From positions 12,451,501 through 12,515,500 of the forward strand of contig CM028927.1 in NCBI GenBank assembly GCA_016801845.1: a stretch of DNA of 64,000 bases, given 5' to 3'. Position 1 is the stretch's first letter. Every line of letters begins with the position of its first letter. Under the pieces are notes generated by a model. The model saw only the letters and a list, made by a program, of their open reading frames with translations, was not told the origin of the DNA and made no database searches. A program made the position numbers and the translations under genes. Positions 49,761-62,916 of the stretch are shown here, piece by piece. The stretch comes from Polydactylus sextarius. Its lineage: Eukaryota; Chordata; Actinopteri; Polynemidae.

Positions 49761-51595
49761 GCACTTCACCTGCCTAATCAGCAAGAAGAAAACTCTTCAA
49801 TGTCATAAACTTCTACATGCAGCAGTCACGCACACACACATGCCTGGGATACTCACATGCACACACATTAGCAATTTTTCTGCAATAATTACTTCCTTTT
49901 CATATTGGAGAACCACCCCAACATTAATTATAACAGTATAATGCAATCATAGAAATCGTGTGTTGTATAATGTGCTGTGATAATATTTTCTCTCTCATTT
50001 ATCTTTTTCCTCGCTCCAGTATTTGGTCAGTGGTCAGTCAATTGATCTATCTGTGTGTGTGTGTGTGTGTGTGTGTGTCCTCAGTTCTCTCTCTCTCTCT
50101 CTGTTGCTTGTTAGTGTCACTCGGTGAGAGGATAGCTCTTTGATGGCAGCCTTTACTCTCCTCTTTGCTCCTCATTTTTTACCACCTCGTCTCACCGCGC
50201 TACTGTTTTTTTTTTCTCCCTTCTAAATGATGAAAAGCTAGCTTTCTTTCTCTCCAGGCTAGAATAATCTTTTTTTTTCCAAAGCAGCAATTTAATTGCA
50301 AGTTAAAAGTCCTCCTCTGAGTCTTCCACTGTTCTTGAACTATGCTCCTTTGTCTGTCACCAAACCAAGAAAGGAGTAAACCTCTCTCTCTGTTTCTGTC
50401 TCTATTTCTCATTAGCAAAGTTTTCCCTTCATTACCCTAATGTCACAATTTTGTCTCTTTCTTCAGCTTTTCAGAAAATGTAATTGGGCCTGTGCATTTT
50501 GGTGATTGTCTCTGTATCTGCTGCATGTAAAATCGCAGAGAGTGAAATTTCACCCTGGGCATATTTTCACCGTCTCTTAACCTCCCTCTCGTCTTCGTTG
50601 GCCTCCTGTTGGGAGACAATGAGTGACACTGGGAGAGTGGTTAAATTCAGAGAGCATGAAAGAAATGGCTGAATATAGCAAATTTATGTCATTCCTTTTT
50701 CCTCTGCCCCTAAGAATGTGACTCAGTCCACGGGAATACAGGCATGCCGACAAAATATTACACCTTATGCATTGAAAACAGTGTTTATTCAGAGAATCTG
50801 ATTAGAGTCCATGTGTTTTTCTCGGGGCATAGCAGATATGTGGTGTATATATATCAAGTGGCATGGTCCTCCTCCATGTGGCCCCAGGCGAAGCATCTGC
50901 ACACATCTGCAGAGTGCAGAGTATCCCCTATTGCCTCGTTATCTTCTCCAGAGCTGCTTAGTGATTTATTTACCTGCTCACCACATGCCGCTCAGGCAAA
51001 AAAGGCCGAGGTGAGTATGGGAGAGAGAAGGGAGGGGAGGGAGACCAGTTGAGGACAGGTGATGAGAGACAGAGGAGAGAGGGAGAGGAGGGAGAGAAAA
51101 GAGGCAATGAGCGAGAAAGAGTGTTCAGGAGATGATAACATGCTGACGATGAGAGGAGCAGGTGGAGAGACACGTTCAGTCGTCATTTACCGACTGACAG
51201 AGCCAATGAAGGGCCAGCCGAGGGGAGGGAGGAGAAAAATGAAAACGACATGACTGAGATTCGCTAAACTCACCGCTCTTACATCTAATCAGGATATTTG
51301 ATTTGAAGAAAATAAAATCCATGCAGACCCCGAGGATGCCACTTCATATTAGCCTGGACCCTGTCAACCCTACGAAGACGTCAACCAACAGCTGAGAGAC
51401 ACCAGGTGGTGGGAGAGGAAAGTTATTAACCATTGAGAAGTGAATGGATTGTGTCAAGAAACTCCACTATAATAAATGAGTTTGTTTGTATATGTAAACC
51501 TGAAGTATAGCACACATAATTACATTTTAGTAATAAATTGATATTCAGAGAGAAACTTAAAGGTTCAAATTAAGGTGCAAATTTACTGTTTGCCA
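49761..51595. other. Gene-poor sequence
   Basis: Includes a (GT)13 run (50052-50078) followed by a CT run (50084-50102), and a plus-strand purine-rich tract at about 51005-51240. Nothing coding is supported. Confidence 0.5.
50052..50102. repeat. (GT)n ... (CT)n compound microsatellite
   Basis: A GT run of about 27 bases and a CT run of about 19 bases lie close together. Confidence 0.9.
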
Positions 51596-51599
51596 ACTA

Positions 51600-51845
51600 T
51601 CATTTCATATATCACAGTTACATTCATTATATTGTGTATTAGCTGTTGTTTATACAGTGATAATATTAGCATCCTCTCATAGTGAACATGCCGTATATGT
51701 TTGTTTCACTCTGGACAATTCATTTATCATCTTTATATTTAACCGTTTGCACTTTGCCACTGTTTGCACTTTGTGGTTAGATGCTAAACTGTTTTTCACA
51801 GTATTGGTTTCACCTGAATCTAATCTAATCTCATCTAATCTAATA
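51600..51845 (+). mobile_element. 3' end of a fish LINE-like element with (TCTAA)n tail
   Basis: The words tgccgtatatgtttgtttca, ctctggacaattcatttatc, ccgtttgcactttgccactg and gtggttagatgctaaactgt, ending in tgaatctaatctaatctcat, follow the common 3' terminus of a fish interspersed repeat. It finishes in a TCTAA-type tail. Only the untranslated 3' part is present, as expected for a 5'-truncated retroposed copy. The family name is not certain. Confidence 0.65.
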
Positions 51846-53197
51846 TAAAACCTCTTTGAACCTGCACACAGTACGAGTGTGTGAGGGCGCATGACAAAAT
51901 GTCAGCTGTATATCAAGCAAAGGGTTATTGGTTTTCTTTTATGCCGTGGTAATATCATTGTTTTGATTTTGAGCCATGTGTTTTAGTTTTTTTTTTTTTT
52001 TTTTGTGTCAGTTTTGTGCAGCATTTGAAACAGATTTTATAATGATAAACCTGTAATGAGGTACCTTGCTTGCCGCCCAGCACATTACATCTTTATAAAG
52101 CAGATGGGTTAGCAGTGAGTACAGGCTTGCCAAGGTCAACCCCGGGGTACTCGGAGATATCAGGCGTCTGTGAGGCAGCACTTTTATCCACCGCCAAGGC
52201 TCACACTGCTCCCTGGAGCTCTGCCTTTCCTCCCCATGCCGCCCCCCCTCTGTCCCCTCTGGATCTGCAGGCTTAGCTAACTCAACCGTGTAAGCACATC
52301 TCCCCATCGCTGGAACCGGTCTCCGCAGGGGCCCCTTGCTTTGCGTTGCCACACAGCTCGCACCAGGCATGCATCGCCAGTTTCACTGGAAGCCAGACAG
52401 AGGTTCATGGAGAAATCCCCCCGCAACCACCCTCCTGTGCTCTCAGCCCTTTCCTCCAAACCAGCATGCTGGTTTTACCTCAGAGGTTCAGTGCCAGTCA
52501 TGTCACAGCCAAGCCCTAAACTGTCTGAGAGCTTGCTAACACATTCCACTGACTCCTGCCTGCTTCAGTTTGGGGGAGGAAAAGCCTTGTTCAACCCAAT
52601 GAGGGTTTTTGAAGCTCTACTGCTAAATGACCCTGGTAATATCACTCAGGAGAAAAATGGGCAATCTCTCAATTTGGCATGACCTGGTCTGTGGCAGCAA
52701 GGCTAGAACTTGATAGAGTGTGGAGGTTTTAAGCGGCAGGAAACCTGGTGACCTTTCCCTGTTTTCTGACGCGCTGACTCGATTGCCCTTTCGAAAATGC
52801 TAATACCAAATGGTTCTCTACAAAACAGGTCCTCTGGGACGGCCCTTGGCGTGTCAAATAAAAAGGTGGAAGAAGACCACAAACAGTGTGTGCTCAGAGG
52901 CTACTGTGTCAAGTTGCAGGGTTAAAGCCCTGTGTAATGTAAAACTGACTGAATTCATTATTGACAGTGTCTCTTCATCACAACTTTTTTTTTTTTTAGC
53001 AACATCTAAATTACTTCAAACGGCTATTTAAGTTTATGATCGGAACAAAACCAAACTGCTTTCTCAAGAAATAACCATAAAACTACAATTTATGTTGAAG
53101 TCAGTTTTGTCTCTCCGCTGAGACAATATTTATTTCTTTTCTTTCAGCACCTGCCAAACCATGCACATCACAGCGTAGCTGTTTAGTTTCTTCAACT

Positions 53198-53199
<2 letters not shown>
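51846..53199. other. Gene-poor sequence
   Basis: A GC-richer unique stretch at about 52060-52560 has short open frames on both strands but no domain, start context or splice-flanked exon that I can support. A T-run lies at about 51988-52004. Confidence 0.45.
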
Positions 53200-53230
<31 letters not shown>

Positions 53231-53252
53231 AAAGAAAAAAAAAAAAAAAAAA
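53200..53252. repeat. A-rich homopolymer tract
   Basis: About 53 bases of nearly pure A, interrupted by two Gs. It may be a decayed poly(A) tail, but no upstream retroposed body was recognised. Confidence 0.9.
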
Positions 53253-53259
53253 CACAATA

Positions 53260-53560
53260 AGGGAAACTTAATTATCTACGATTTTATTCATTCAACGGGC
53301 CAGAGAGGTGTGCAAAAGGCGACAGAAAGCATAATTATCTTAATGGAAGACTGAGATGCATGCCCTTTGTAACACAAGCACCTCTTAACAGCCAAATCAA
53401 TAGCACACTATGGCTGTGCCCTCAGCCCAGGAGTGGATCACCTCCATCTCCACTATCGAGCACTGATGATCATAATAAGCTGCTTTGATGCGATTCACAT
53501 CACCACAAATAATGAGGCATCCTCAATTGAGAGAGTGCTATTACCTTCTCCCCCCTCTCT
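53260..53560. promoter_or_regulatory. Candidate conserved non-coding element
   Basis: Unique sequence with two TAATTA sites 63 bases apart (53269-53274 and 53332-53337), both followed by TCT. Further AT-core and E-box-like words lie to the right (tgatgatcataataagctgc, caaataatgaggcatcctca). No coding frame. Of the islands noted in this window it looks the longest and most enhancer-like, but conservation cannot be tested here. Confidence 0.33.
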
Positions 53561-56500
53561 CTCACTCTCTCAGCAAAGTTCAACATTAATGTAGCTAAAC
53601 AAGCTTCTCTTCGAACCTCTCCGGGGTTTTAAATCCCACTCAGTCGTTTACTTTTCCTCTTTCTCTCTTCACTTCTCTTGCAGTTTGAGCCGCATTTTCC
53701 GGAAGATTAATTAACATTTCGCCCTTCTCTCCCCCCAAAAAAAGTCATCACATCATGAAAAACTCTCTGGCGGCGCATTTAAAACAGAACAATAGAATTT
53801 GATGACTGTGTCACTGCTGACGATCGAATGGCTCATCACAGATCACCGAACAAGAAACGAGGAAGATGGATGGATTCTTCCAAGATGGCTGCCATTCATC
53901 TGGGTTTATTCATCTTAACAGATGTAGGCACACAAAGTCTCTCACGCGGCTGCTGGAGCTCCATGTAAGACCACGTCAGCTGTGTTGTCACCAGGCTATG
54001 AATAAGTAACACTGATTGCTTGGCTCATTACTTCTCCTCACTGGACTACTGACTAACAATACTCCTCTGAGGCCTTGCACTTGGCCTTTGTACAAGTGCT
54101 TACAGAGCGGACTGTGTGGCTTGCTGAAATAGCTCTCCGAGCATCAGCTGATGCCCCTGTGGCTCATACTGACGTTCAAAAAAAAAAAAAAAAAAGAGAG
54201 AAAGAGCGAGAGAGGGCTGGAGTGTTAGAGAAGAAGCCAGAACAAGAGGCTTTAAATAGAGACAGATATTTCTTCATGACTCTCAGTTGAGAGTGTTGTC
54301 AGTAGGGTCAGTCTGGAGGAACAGTCTCGTGATCAGGAGCAGAACAAAGGCGAGACCTGCTAACATTTGGGCAATGTGTGTGCTGTAACACTGACTGATT
54401 TATGTGTTGCGCTCTTGAGCACGACGAACCATGATTACTGTGTTGGCATTGTTGAACTGAATGCATTTACAGCAGTCGTCCCCTCTGACAAACATAGATA
54501 GACTGCGTGAAAGCAGAAGTTATGAGTCTCATAACGCCACTCTAAAATTTGCAATGAAACAGGCTTTTGGAAAAAAAAAAAAAACATTAACATACTGCTT
54601 CAGTTTGACCCAACAGCTAGCTAATTAAACCCAGCAGGAATTGCTTGTTAGCTAATGATTTAAATCATCAAACACCACAATCTCCTACTTTGCAATCTGA
54701 TGTAATGCATTATTTCATGCAAACTGGAAACATATGACTTCACTAAAAGTGAAATTTCAGCCAGAAGAATTGTTATATATCTGGCATCTAATCTGAGCTA
54801 GCTAATGATTTGCTGCAGTGTTGAGTGGTGGCTATGGCTGTAGCAGTTCACACTGTAGGTGCAAAATAAGTATTTAGAGATGATTTATAAATGTGAAAAT
54901 CAGTTAATGGAGTTAAAGTTTAATGATGGAGCAGTTAATAATACTTTAGGTGACAAAAGATGTCTAGCCATCTGGAAAAAACTGGACTACATTTTGTTTT
55001 TTAGATTATAACCTTTTCTTTAATGACATTTAATTACTATATTTTCAACATTTAACAGGTTCTATATGATCTCTTGGACAGATTCTTTTGGCTGTGAAAA
55101 AGTGAAATGCTTTACAGACACATACACTTTTATATTTGGGTTACTAAGTAATGGCAGCTTGATGACATCCGCCCACAACCCCAGATTCATCTACAGCAAT
55201 GAATGAGAGGAGCTGAACATGTGTCATTTTACCCCAGCCGTTGACCATCTGTCCTCGCTGTCACTCCCTCTGTTACGTAGAAACAAGCACTAAAATTCAC
55301 ACACACACTCTCTCACACACACACGTATATCCAAATCAGCCACATGCCAGGCAGTAGGGCAATTATTCAAACAGCTAATTAGGTCAGTCAGCTCCTTCGG
55401 CCCCGCAGGCGGAGGATTGTGCAAGATGGTCAGGCCTGACACAGTGACCTCATGACGGCTAGCCTGGGCATCACTGGCTGGGATTGGTCCGAAGCCAAAG
55501 GGATGAGTGACCCGAGCATCAGTTGGACTCATGATTGAAATCCTGAGCATCAAGCACAGGACTTCTGGGCTTGTTGCCACGTGTCGCTGTGATACTGCAC
55601 TCTATGGATATTAGGCGACCAGGAGTGAAGTCCTTTTGAACAGATGAATGGGGTTTAGATTTTCACTTAGTAGACAAACTCTTGAAAAAACGGCTGATCT
55701 AATTTAGGAAGACAAACACAGACATCTGTTCCATGTTTGCATCATGGCAATATGTTTTCTTAGTTTTGGAATTATCTCATTAATAGAGTCAGTCTCACTC
55801 TGTACATTCAGATCCATCTGAGGATTGACTGAAATCCAAACATTTTTGTTTGTAACTCCTTTCATTACTGGCTGCTTGTTGAGGACGTGACGGTCATTCA
55901 CATTGTTCACATTGAAAAAGAAAAGAAGACTCAAGTGCAATCATTTTATTTTAGGCTGTAGCAATAAACATTTAGGCACATCTTGTCTTTTTCTGGGTTT
56001 ATCCTGAATTAAATTAGGCTTGTGAGTAAAAACATCTGTCCAACATCTGTCCATCTGTTTTAATTGTACAGTTGTCAGAAGCCTGAAGAATAAAGATGGT
56101 ACTCTTTACTTTAGCAACAGCAGTGAGAAAACCAAACTCAAATCCAAGCTGAGTTAATGTTTTGTTACTTGTTCAGCCCTCAGGACAACATTCAGGAGAA
56201 GTTAGTTTTACAAAGTCTCGTAATAATGGAAAGTTTGAACATCTGCATTTTACATAACTTTGGCACTGATTCACATTTTGACAAATGTAAAGTCAGAATA
56301 ACCCACGGTGAAAATGTCAGTTATTAACACTTCAGATTTATCTTAAAAACCCCTCAGGAGCTCTAACATCATTAATCTATGATATACATAGAAAGTAACT
56401 TGGACAGTGAAGAGATTAGTGCAGGATGAAAGTAAGAAATTATCATGGGACTTGTTGCTCCACGCTGGAGTATTGTAAATAATACACATTCTCATTTTTG

Positions 56501-57553
56501 ATTTTGAAGCTATAATCCAGCAATTGTAGGATTTTTTTTCTTCATTCTGCTACGCACAGTCAGAGAAAGGTTGATGTCCACGCCAGGCCTTGCTCCACTA
56601 GTTATTGTGACATTTCTCCTTCTCCCTCTGGGCTTTGTTGAACCCACCTCCCCTCCTACCCCCACCTTTCTACACCCTCTCATCCAAAATGCTCCAATTC
56701 CTCTGGAGCAATATCTTCGGCTCGAAGAGAAAAAGGTCACATGCTCCATTATTTCAAAGTGAACTTTCGACCTAACATTTACAGAGGAGGCAAAAAATAG
56801 CTGTCGATGTGAAGACGCAGCAGGTTTAGCGTTGGCTGTATATTTTTGGATGAAGGATAGATGGATAGGTGAGTGGATGCAGCGTGTAAGGATTATCACT
56901 GTTTGACAACACAAGGCTAAGTCTCTAAATAAAGACGTGGGGTAACAAGGCTGAGTGGGCTAAGTAGTCACACATTGATCTGTGTTGTTCCCGCAGCTTG
57001 TACTGTACAAGCTATTATGGCATATTGCAAGTCATTTCTATGCTAATAATAACTGTTCTTCTTGTATATTATGGAGGCTGTACATGCGGGATATGGCCAA
57101 CCCCTGAGGCTGTGATGGCAATGACTAACATCCCCTTTTGACTCTGATTCACTCTGCCAGTCAGTTCACTCCACCAGTGCAGTTCTACCTCCATAGTTTC
57201 TCATTAGAGCTGTAGGCAAGCACGGTGATGAGATGCAAAGTGAAATTTTTTGCCATTCTGGGTGTGTCATTAAGTTCGCAAAGTGACAATGAGAAGGGGG
57301 AAGCTGTGTTTACTGATATCGCCCTCCTACCAGCCAATTATTAATCATTAAAGTATTTCAGGAAAGATAACTTTCCTTACCGAGAAACAGCAGTGAGGAC
57401 GAGTAGAGAGGAGGGAAACTTATATGAATGCATTGAGATACTTTGTTAATTGCTTCCTAAACTGATGCTCTTGCTGTGGTCAGTCGCAGCTGCTGACTGC
57501 AGTCAGCTCTGAGGTTACCTAGCACAGACTCGAGTGAGGAAAAACCACAAAAA
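53561..57553. other. Gene-poor sequence
   Basis: About 4 kb without a recognisable exon or element, apart from an A-run at about 54178-54195 and a short AC tract near 55298-55324. The minus-strand frame at 56510-56914 (134 codons) has no recognisable domain. Confidence 0.5.
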
Positions 57554-57778
<225 letters not shown>

Positions 57779-60700
57779 AGTTCAATATACTGTTTATATG
57801 CTCAGTAGTTATTAATTAACAGACCCATATTATTTATCTGTCTGTACTGTGTGTTGGCAGCAGATCAAATTCAGATTAGTTCACTGAATTGCACCTGTTT
57901 TCATCAGTGATGCAATATGAAAGTGAAGGCTCAATATTTTCAAAGCAATTTCAGTGTTACTATTTATTTTTTGAAGAAAGGATCAAGCAGACAAATTCTC
58001 CTCCACGATCAGGCACCTCTACGATTGAAGTCTTTTCTGTTTGCATATTGAATCATATCTACTATTCAACCATTGTGTCATTGTTCACTCATTGTACACA
58101 ATATCATTCCTGCTACAAGAGTGTTGTCGTCTTCATGTTCTTGTATTCTGGATGTGCACTGCAAACACAAATGTCCTACACTGTTCTGCTTCAGCTTCCT
58201 GCAGCTTCTGTGCAGTGGAAGATATTCCTCCTGTAACAGTCATGCTAATAATTTTCTCCTCTTTGTTTGTTTGCTCATCAGACACATGCTGCTCTCTACT
58301 TGTTTTCTCCTTCCTCTCCTCAATATTTCATGCCATTGAAAGTGCATCTATTCTTGGCGTTCCCCATGCCCTACCACCTCCTGTCAAAACATAATTTTAT
58401 ACCATTCGACACCCCCCTTCCACCTTCTCAACCTCCTCAACCCCTTTCTCTGCCCCTTCACTTTCCAAGTAGAGGCTATCAGGTGCACTGGCCTGACCTT
58501 AAGTTTGCTACATGAGCTTATTGTTTCCTTCTGAGGTAGTTTCAACTGTTCAAAGCAGCTCCACTTTTGTCTTCTGATGTGAACAGACAACTCTTCACTT
58601 GAAAAATTTGTTGTGAGCATATCTGTGTCTTTCAAGTCCTTATACATTTGTCCTTAAATGCTTTCAATGTAAATGATGTTGAGCACTTCTCATAAAGAAC
58701 ACATTACATAGCATTCCTTGTATAACCTACTATAACATGCAGTAGTTCACAGACTTAACGCATCAGTACTTTCAAAATGAGTTCAAGCTCCCTGACAAAA
58801 AAGAAAATGATTATTTTTCAGCTTACTATCCATGCCCTCATACAAAGACCACATTTGGATTTATTAAGAAATATTGTCCTGTTAATCTACGCAGGATCTC
58901 TCCTAACATTATTCATTTCTACCCGTCCCTTCTAAACAGATTGTCTCCACAGTACATCTCCTTGCTCCTCCAGCCCCTCTGTCCTTTATGACCATTTACC
59001 AACACATCACTCCCTTCCCCAAAGGCTCAGCCCTCATCCTAGCATCCATTTCCCAGTACTCCTTTTTTCATCACAGCCTGGCGCTGAGGTACATTGTTCT
59101 TGATTGCTTGGCAGATGCCATTATCCTGGGCTTATATCTTCACAATCACATTAGCCATTTGCACAGCTGGGTACTTACTGAAGTGTGGCAGGTTAAGCAG
59201 CTCACTCAGGGGGGACAAAACGGTGAAGGCCCACCTGGAGCTCAGGCAAGACCTTTCCTCAACACAATGCCATTACCAAAAACACAGTTGGCCTTTTTTC
59301 CATTTAGCTAATACCTCCATGTCTCCTTGTCTGACTTCCCTGTACACACTCCTCAGTGTCTCGGTTTATACGCGAGTCTTTTTTAACCTTCTTCAGCACT
59401 CCCTTGATTCCTGCACTGTCATTTCTTCCTACCTCCTACTTACGATTTATCGGTGCCCTCAGGCCTTTTCTATTTCTTCCTCTCTTTTGCTCGCACCCTG
59501 TAACTTTTTTGTCCCCCACTCTTTTTTATTCGACCCTCACTTTATCACACTTGTATGGGCATAGAGACATGCAGATTCACACCGACTGAAAGAAGGATAA
59601 AGGAGGCAGAGCTGTTATCAGGTGGTGGGCCAGAGATACATTTTACCAGAGGTTTCCTTTATTTGTCATTGCCTCTGAGTTTAAAATTCTTTTTCTTCTT
59701 TGTCTTCTTCTTCTTCTTCTTCTTCTTCTTTTGTTGGTTTTTGTCACAGTCACTTTATATTCAAAGTCTGACATTTCACTAGATTAACTGATTAATCAAA
59801 TAAATCGTTGTTTACTGACACCGCCACTGGACATTAAATTCAATCAAGACAACTTCATTTTAGTCCATTAACATTAAAGCTGAGATAACTCCAGAATGAC
59901 ATGTAGGGGGAAAAGAGGAACAGATGGGTGAGGAAATTAGAGATAGCACAGATAGAAGCCAGGAGGAAGAGTTAAAAAAATCCCACTGAGGGAGAAACCA
60001 GCACATTTGCTAGTGGATTATTGCTTACAACAAGAATGAAGTCAGTTAGGAAATCAATATCAAGCCAACAAGGATATATGAAAGTGTTGAGGCTGATTGA
60101 TGATAACAAATTATCTGAATAATCAATATGCCCATAGCTGCTGTTCATGAATTAATCACAAACAGATTCAGAGTCAAGGTAACAAGCGGTGGTTACTGTT
60201 ACTATACCGTGTACCGCTGCCTGCAGAAAAACACAAGCTGTGCAGCTGCAGAGGCAGCAAGAGGCAACAAGCATACATAAACAGTGTGTCACATGGTACA
60301 AAGTCGAAAGAACAAATATGTTCAATAACTTATGACAGCAAGAAGCTTTTCTCACATGTTCAAAACACACACACACACATACACACACAGACAAAGCTCG
60401 TCATAAATATGCATGTGTGCCTCTGCTTTTTCAGACAGGTCCAAGGAAAACATATTAAATGTCACTTTCTATATTTTCATCTCGCTCTCATTGGTAGTGC
60501 GCAACAGGAAGCGGGAGATCATGAGTTTATAAAGAAATGGAGATGCTCCTCATACCGCGGCACTTTTCCTCCTGAGCGGGAGGCGACAAATGTGAGAGTG
60601 AATAGAGATCCAGTGGGGCTGCACAGATAGGTGGTGGGACAGAGAGAGAGAGAGAGAAAGGGAGAGTTGGGGGGAGAGAGAGAAAGTGATGGTACTTGTT

Positions 60701-62100
60701 CTTTCATCCGCCCCTTTACTCCAGTCGCCACGGCAACATGCCTGGAGGGCACTCAAGAGAGGTGTCATCACTGACAAAAACAACAGAGAAGCAGCGAGTG
60801 AGTGAGAGCAAATGAGAGCAAACCAGACAGACTGTGTGTATGAATGAGAGCTGAGAGAGAAGAGGAAGCCGGGCAGCAGATCTACAACCGACTACCTCTC
60901 CACACTCACAGACGTGTGAATTTGACCTTCAGGGACGCAGCTAAGAAGAGTAATGAACGTTCATTCATCACCAGCAAATCATTCAGATTAATACTTTAAT
61001 CGAAAGTTTCAGCAACAGCGTTTACTACCACAGTAATGGGTGTGAATATCACCAATATCCCCTGGAAAAAGGACACTACTACAAGATATGAAATTGGCAG
61101 AGTTAATCAAACTGAGGCTAATGCTTAATATTTGGAATTAAAAGCGCCATTAATACTGCAGACTGCCGTTCAGCGAGATAGAGTGGTTAAACCACCAGTG
61201 GCAAAATTAAACAGAGTAATTAAGGTCTCCAAATTTTCATACACTGCAGCTTGGTTTACTGTTCAACACACACAGCGACACACTCACATATGCATATTAT
61301 TGCCATTCTTCTAATGGCCTTCTAGTGACTATATTAATTTTCTTATGTTAATCCTGATTTCAACCTTAACCCCATAACCTGTCTTCTTTACAAAGCCTGC
61401 AAACAAGCACCAATGTTACTGTATGTCTCCATTATGTAAAGGACCAAAGCAGTCGGGCAAAAAATTAAATGAAAAACCTAAATACTGTGAAATATAATAC
61501 ATGCAGATGCCTCCATATCAGACATGAGGGATCTCTGAACAGGTTTATGAGAACCAGTTATCAGATCTCAACCCACCTAAATTAGATTTTGGATCAACAT
61601 GTAACACTGGGATTAAATTAAACTGAGTGGTACAAAAACATAGTAGACTACATGCTTGCAGTCTTTTAGTCTCCGGTCTGCTTTATATCATACAGACATC
61701 TGCCACCATCATGTTAGTTTTCCTTTTCATTTGTTGCCCATTTGTATCAAATCACTTCCATTTTTCTTCCTGGTTGCTGACATGAATATGAACAGAGTGA
61801 TAATGAATCATTTCACAGCCGGTGAGGATTTTAATCTTTCCTAGTTTAATCCCAAAGTAAACCCTGAACTATACCTATTCTTACAGAGATACACAAGGTA
61901 ACTTTATGAAACTGTGTGTATTTTAAACACATTAATCTAACCCAGTCTCAAACTCTAAAATAGAAATATTTATGTTTTATCTTCATTTTAAATCAAGATC
62001 TTCCAAGAAACACATCGACTCAAACCAGTATCGCGAGATCCGTCTTTCTTAATTAATGGGTCAACGTTTAATCCTCCCGGTAATTTAAATATACACATGC
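57779..62100. other. Gene-poor sequence upstream of the ephrin-A gene
   Basis: Pyrimidine-rich plus-strand tracts (about 58260-58470 and 59300-59730, the second ending in a (TTC)n run at 59703-59731), an AC tract (60366-60388) and a GA-rich stretch (60630-60700). The GC-richer stretch 60500-60950 could hold an alternative upstream exon or promoter, but I see no decisive splice site. Confidence 0.45.
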
Positions 62101-62806
62101 AGCCATGACCCATACACACTGTGCGTGTATTGAGGGGGGGGGAGGCGGGGCCGCGGAGTTCGATGGACCTGTGAGCGCATCTCGGCCATCAGAGGGCGGG
62201 TTTGTAGCGTTGAGTGCGCAGCGTGTGGCTGCTGCTGCTGTTGCTGCTGCTGTTGGTGATGCTGATGATGATGATGATGATGATGATGGTTGTGGTGGTG
62301 GTGGTGATGGAGAGGAGCGGCAGGTACACAGACGGTCCAACAGAGATCCAGCGTCTTTGGATGTGACTTTAAAACTGCGTAAAATAAAAACGCACCGAGC
62401 TCAGCTGCCAGTGTTGAATGTGGTGTAGCCTGCTTTGCCTTATCACCATCATCCGTGATTCTCTTTCATGATAGCAAGACTTGCCAAACAAAAGAAGGAG
62501 TGACTTGAAAGTGCGCAACCGGTACAAGAGAGAAGTCCCACAAGATTTTGGCACGAGTCAAGATGCGCATCTGGGTCTCGTCGCGATGGGATTTGAGTTG
62601 AAGAACACGTAATCAGTCAGAAGTCAACCCGGTTCAAACCCGGTCTGAAGGTAACTGGGAACTTGAAAAAAAGGCGTCTATTAGTTTTTTTTTTTTTTGA
62701 CCGCTGGGATGTTGTGAAACGACGCGCCGCCTGGGACAGAGAGGGAGCGGGGACGCAGAAGGGAAGAAAGCGGGGAACCAAGGGCTGGACGAGCACCGGA
62801 GGGATT
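62101..62806 (+). promoter_or_regulatory. efna3: GC-rich promoter and 5' UTR region of the ephrin-A gene
   Basis: A G-run and GC box (ggaggcggggccgcgg, 62141-62156) are followed by CpG-bearing sequence up to the start codon. A triplet-repeat cluster (62228-62309) lies inside. No TATA box is evident, as is usual for CpG-island developmental genes. The transcription start was not placed. Several upstream ATGs exist, including one in frame at 62663. Confidence 0.55.
62228..62309 (+). repeat. Triplet repeat cluster (CTG)n(GAT)n(GTG)n
   Basis: Short CTG, TTG/CTG, GAT and GTG triplet arrays follow one another. They lie upstream of the ephrin-A start codon, in promoter or 5' leader. The 107-codon frame through them encodes only Ala, Asp and Gly runs and is not a gene. 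Confidence 0.9.
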
Positions 62807-62916
62807 ATGGCTCTCGCAACGTTTTCTCTCAGCCTCATCACGCTGGCGCTTACAAACTTGCACCTGTCGAGAGCCAGCAACCGGCATGCGGTGTACTGGA
62901 ACAGCTCAAACCTACT
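62807..62916 (+). CDS. efna3: Ephrin-A3, first coding exon (gene continues past the window)
   Basis: The exon encodes 36 full codons and ends at a strong donor, CT|GTAAGT (62916/62917). Residues 1-23 form a signal peptide, with hydrophobic core LITLAL and cleavage probably after Ala23. The mature start, SNRHAVYWNSSN, carries the ephrin-A hallmark with an N-glycosylation sequon at Asn32. The NRHAVYWNSSN form fits ephrin-A3 better than A1 (RHTVFWNSSN), A2/A5 (DRYAVYWN) or A4. Ephrin-As are GPI-anchored ligands of EphA receptors in axon guidance and boundary formation. The receptor-binding domain and GPI signal must lie in exons beyond 64 kb. An in-frame ATG at 62663 would add 48 non-hydrophobic residues ahead of the signal peptide, so 62807 is preferred. 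Teleosts have duplicates, so the a/b copy is undecided. Confidence 0.85.

Noticed and set aside
62105..62428. A 107-codon Ala/Asp/Gly-rich plus frame and its minus-strand mirror
   Set aside because: They translate the triplet repeats in the efna3 leader. Neither has domain or initiation evidence.
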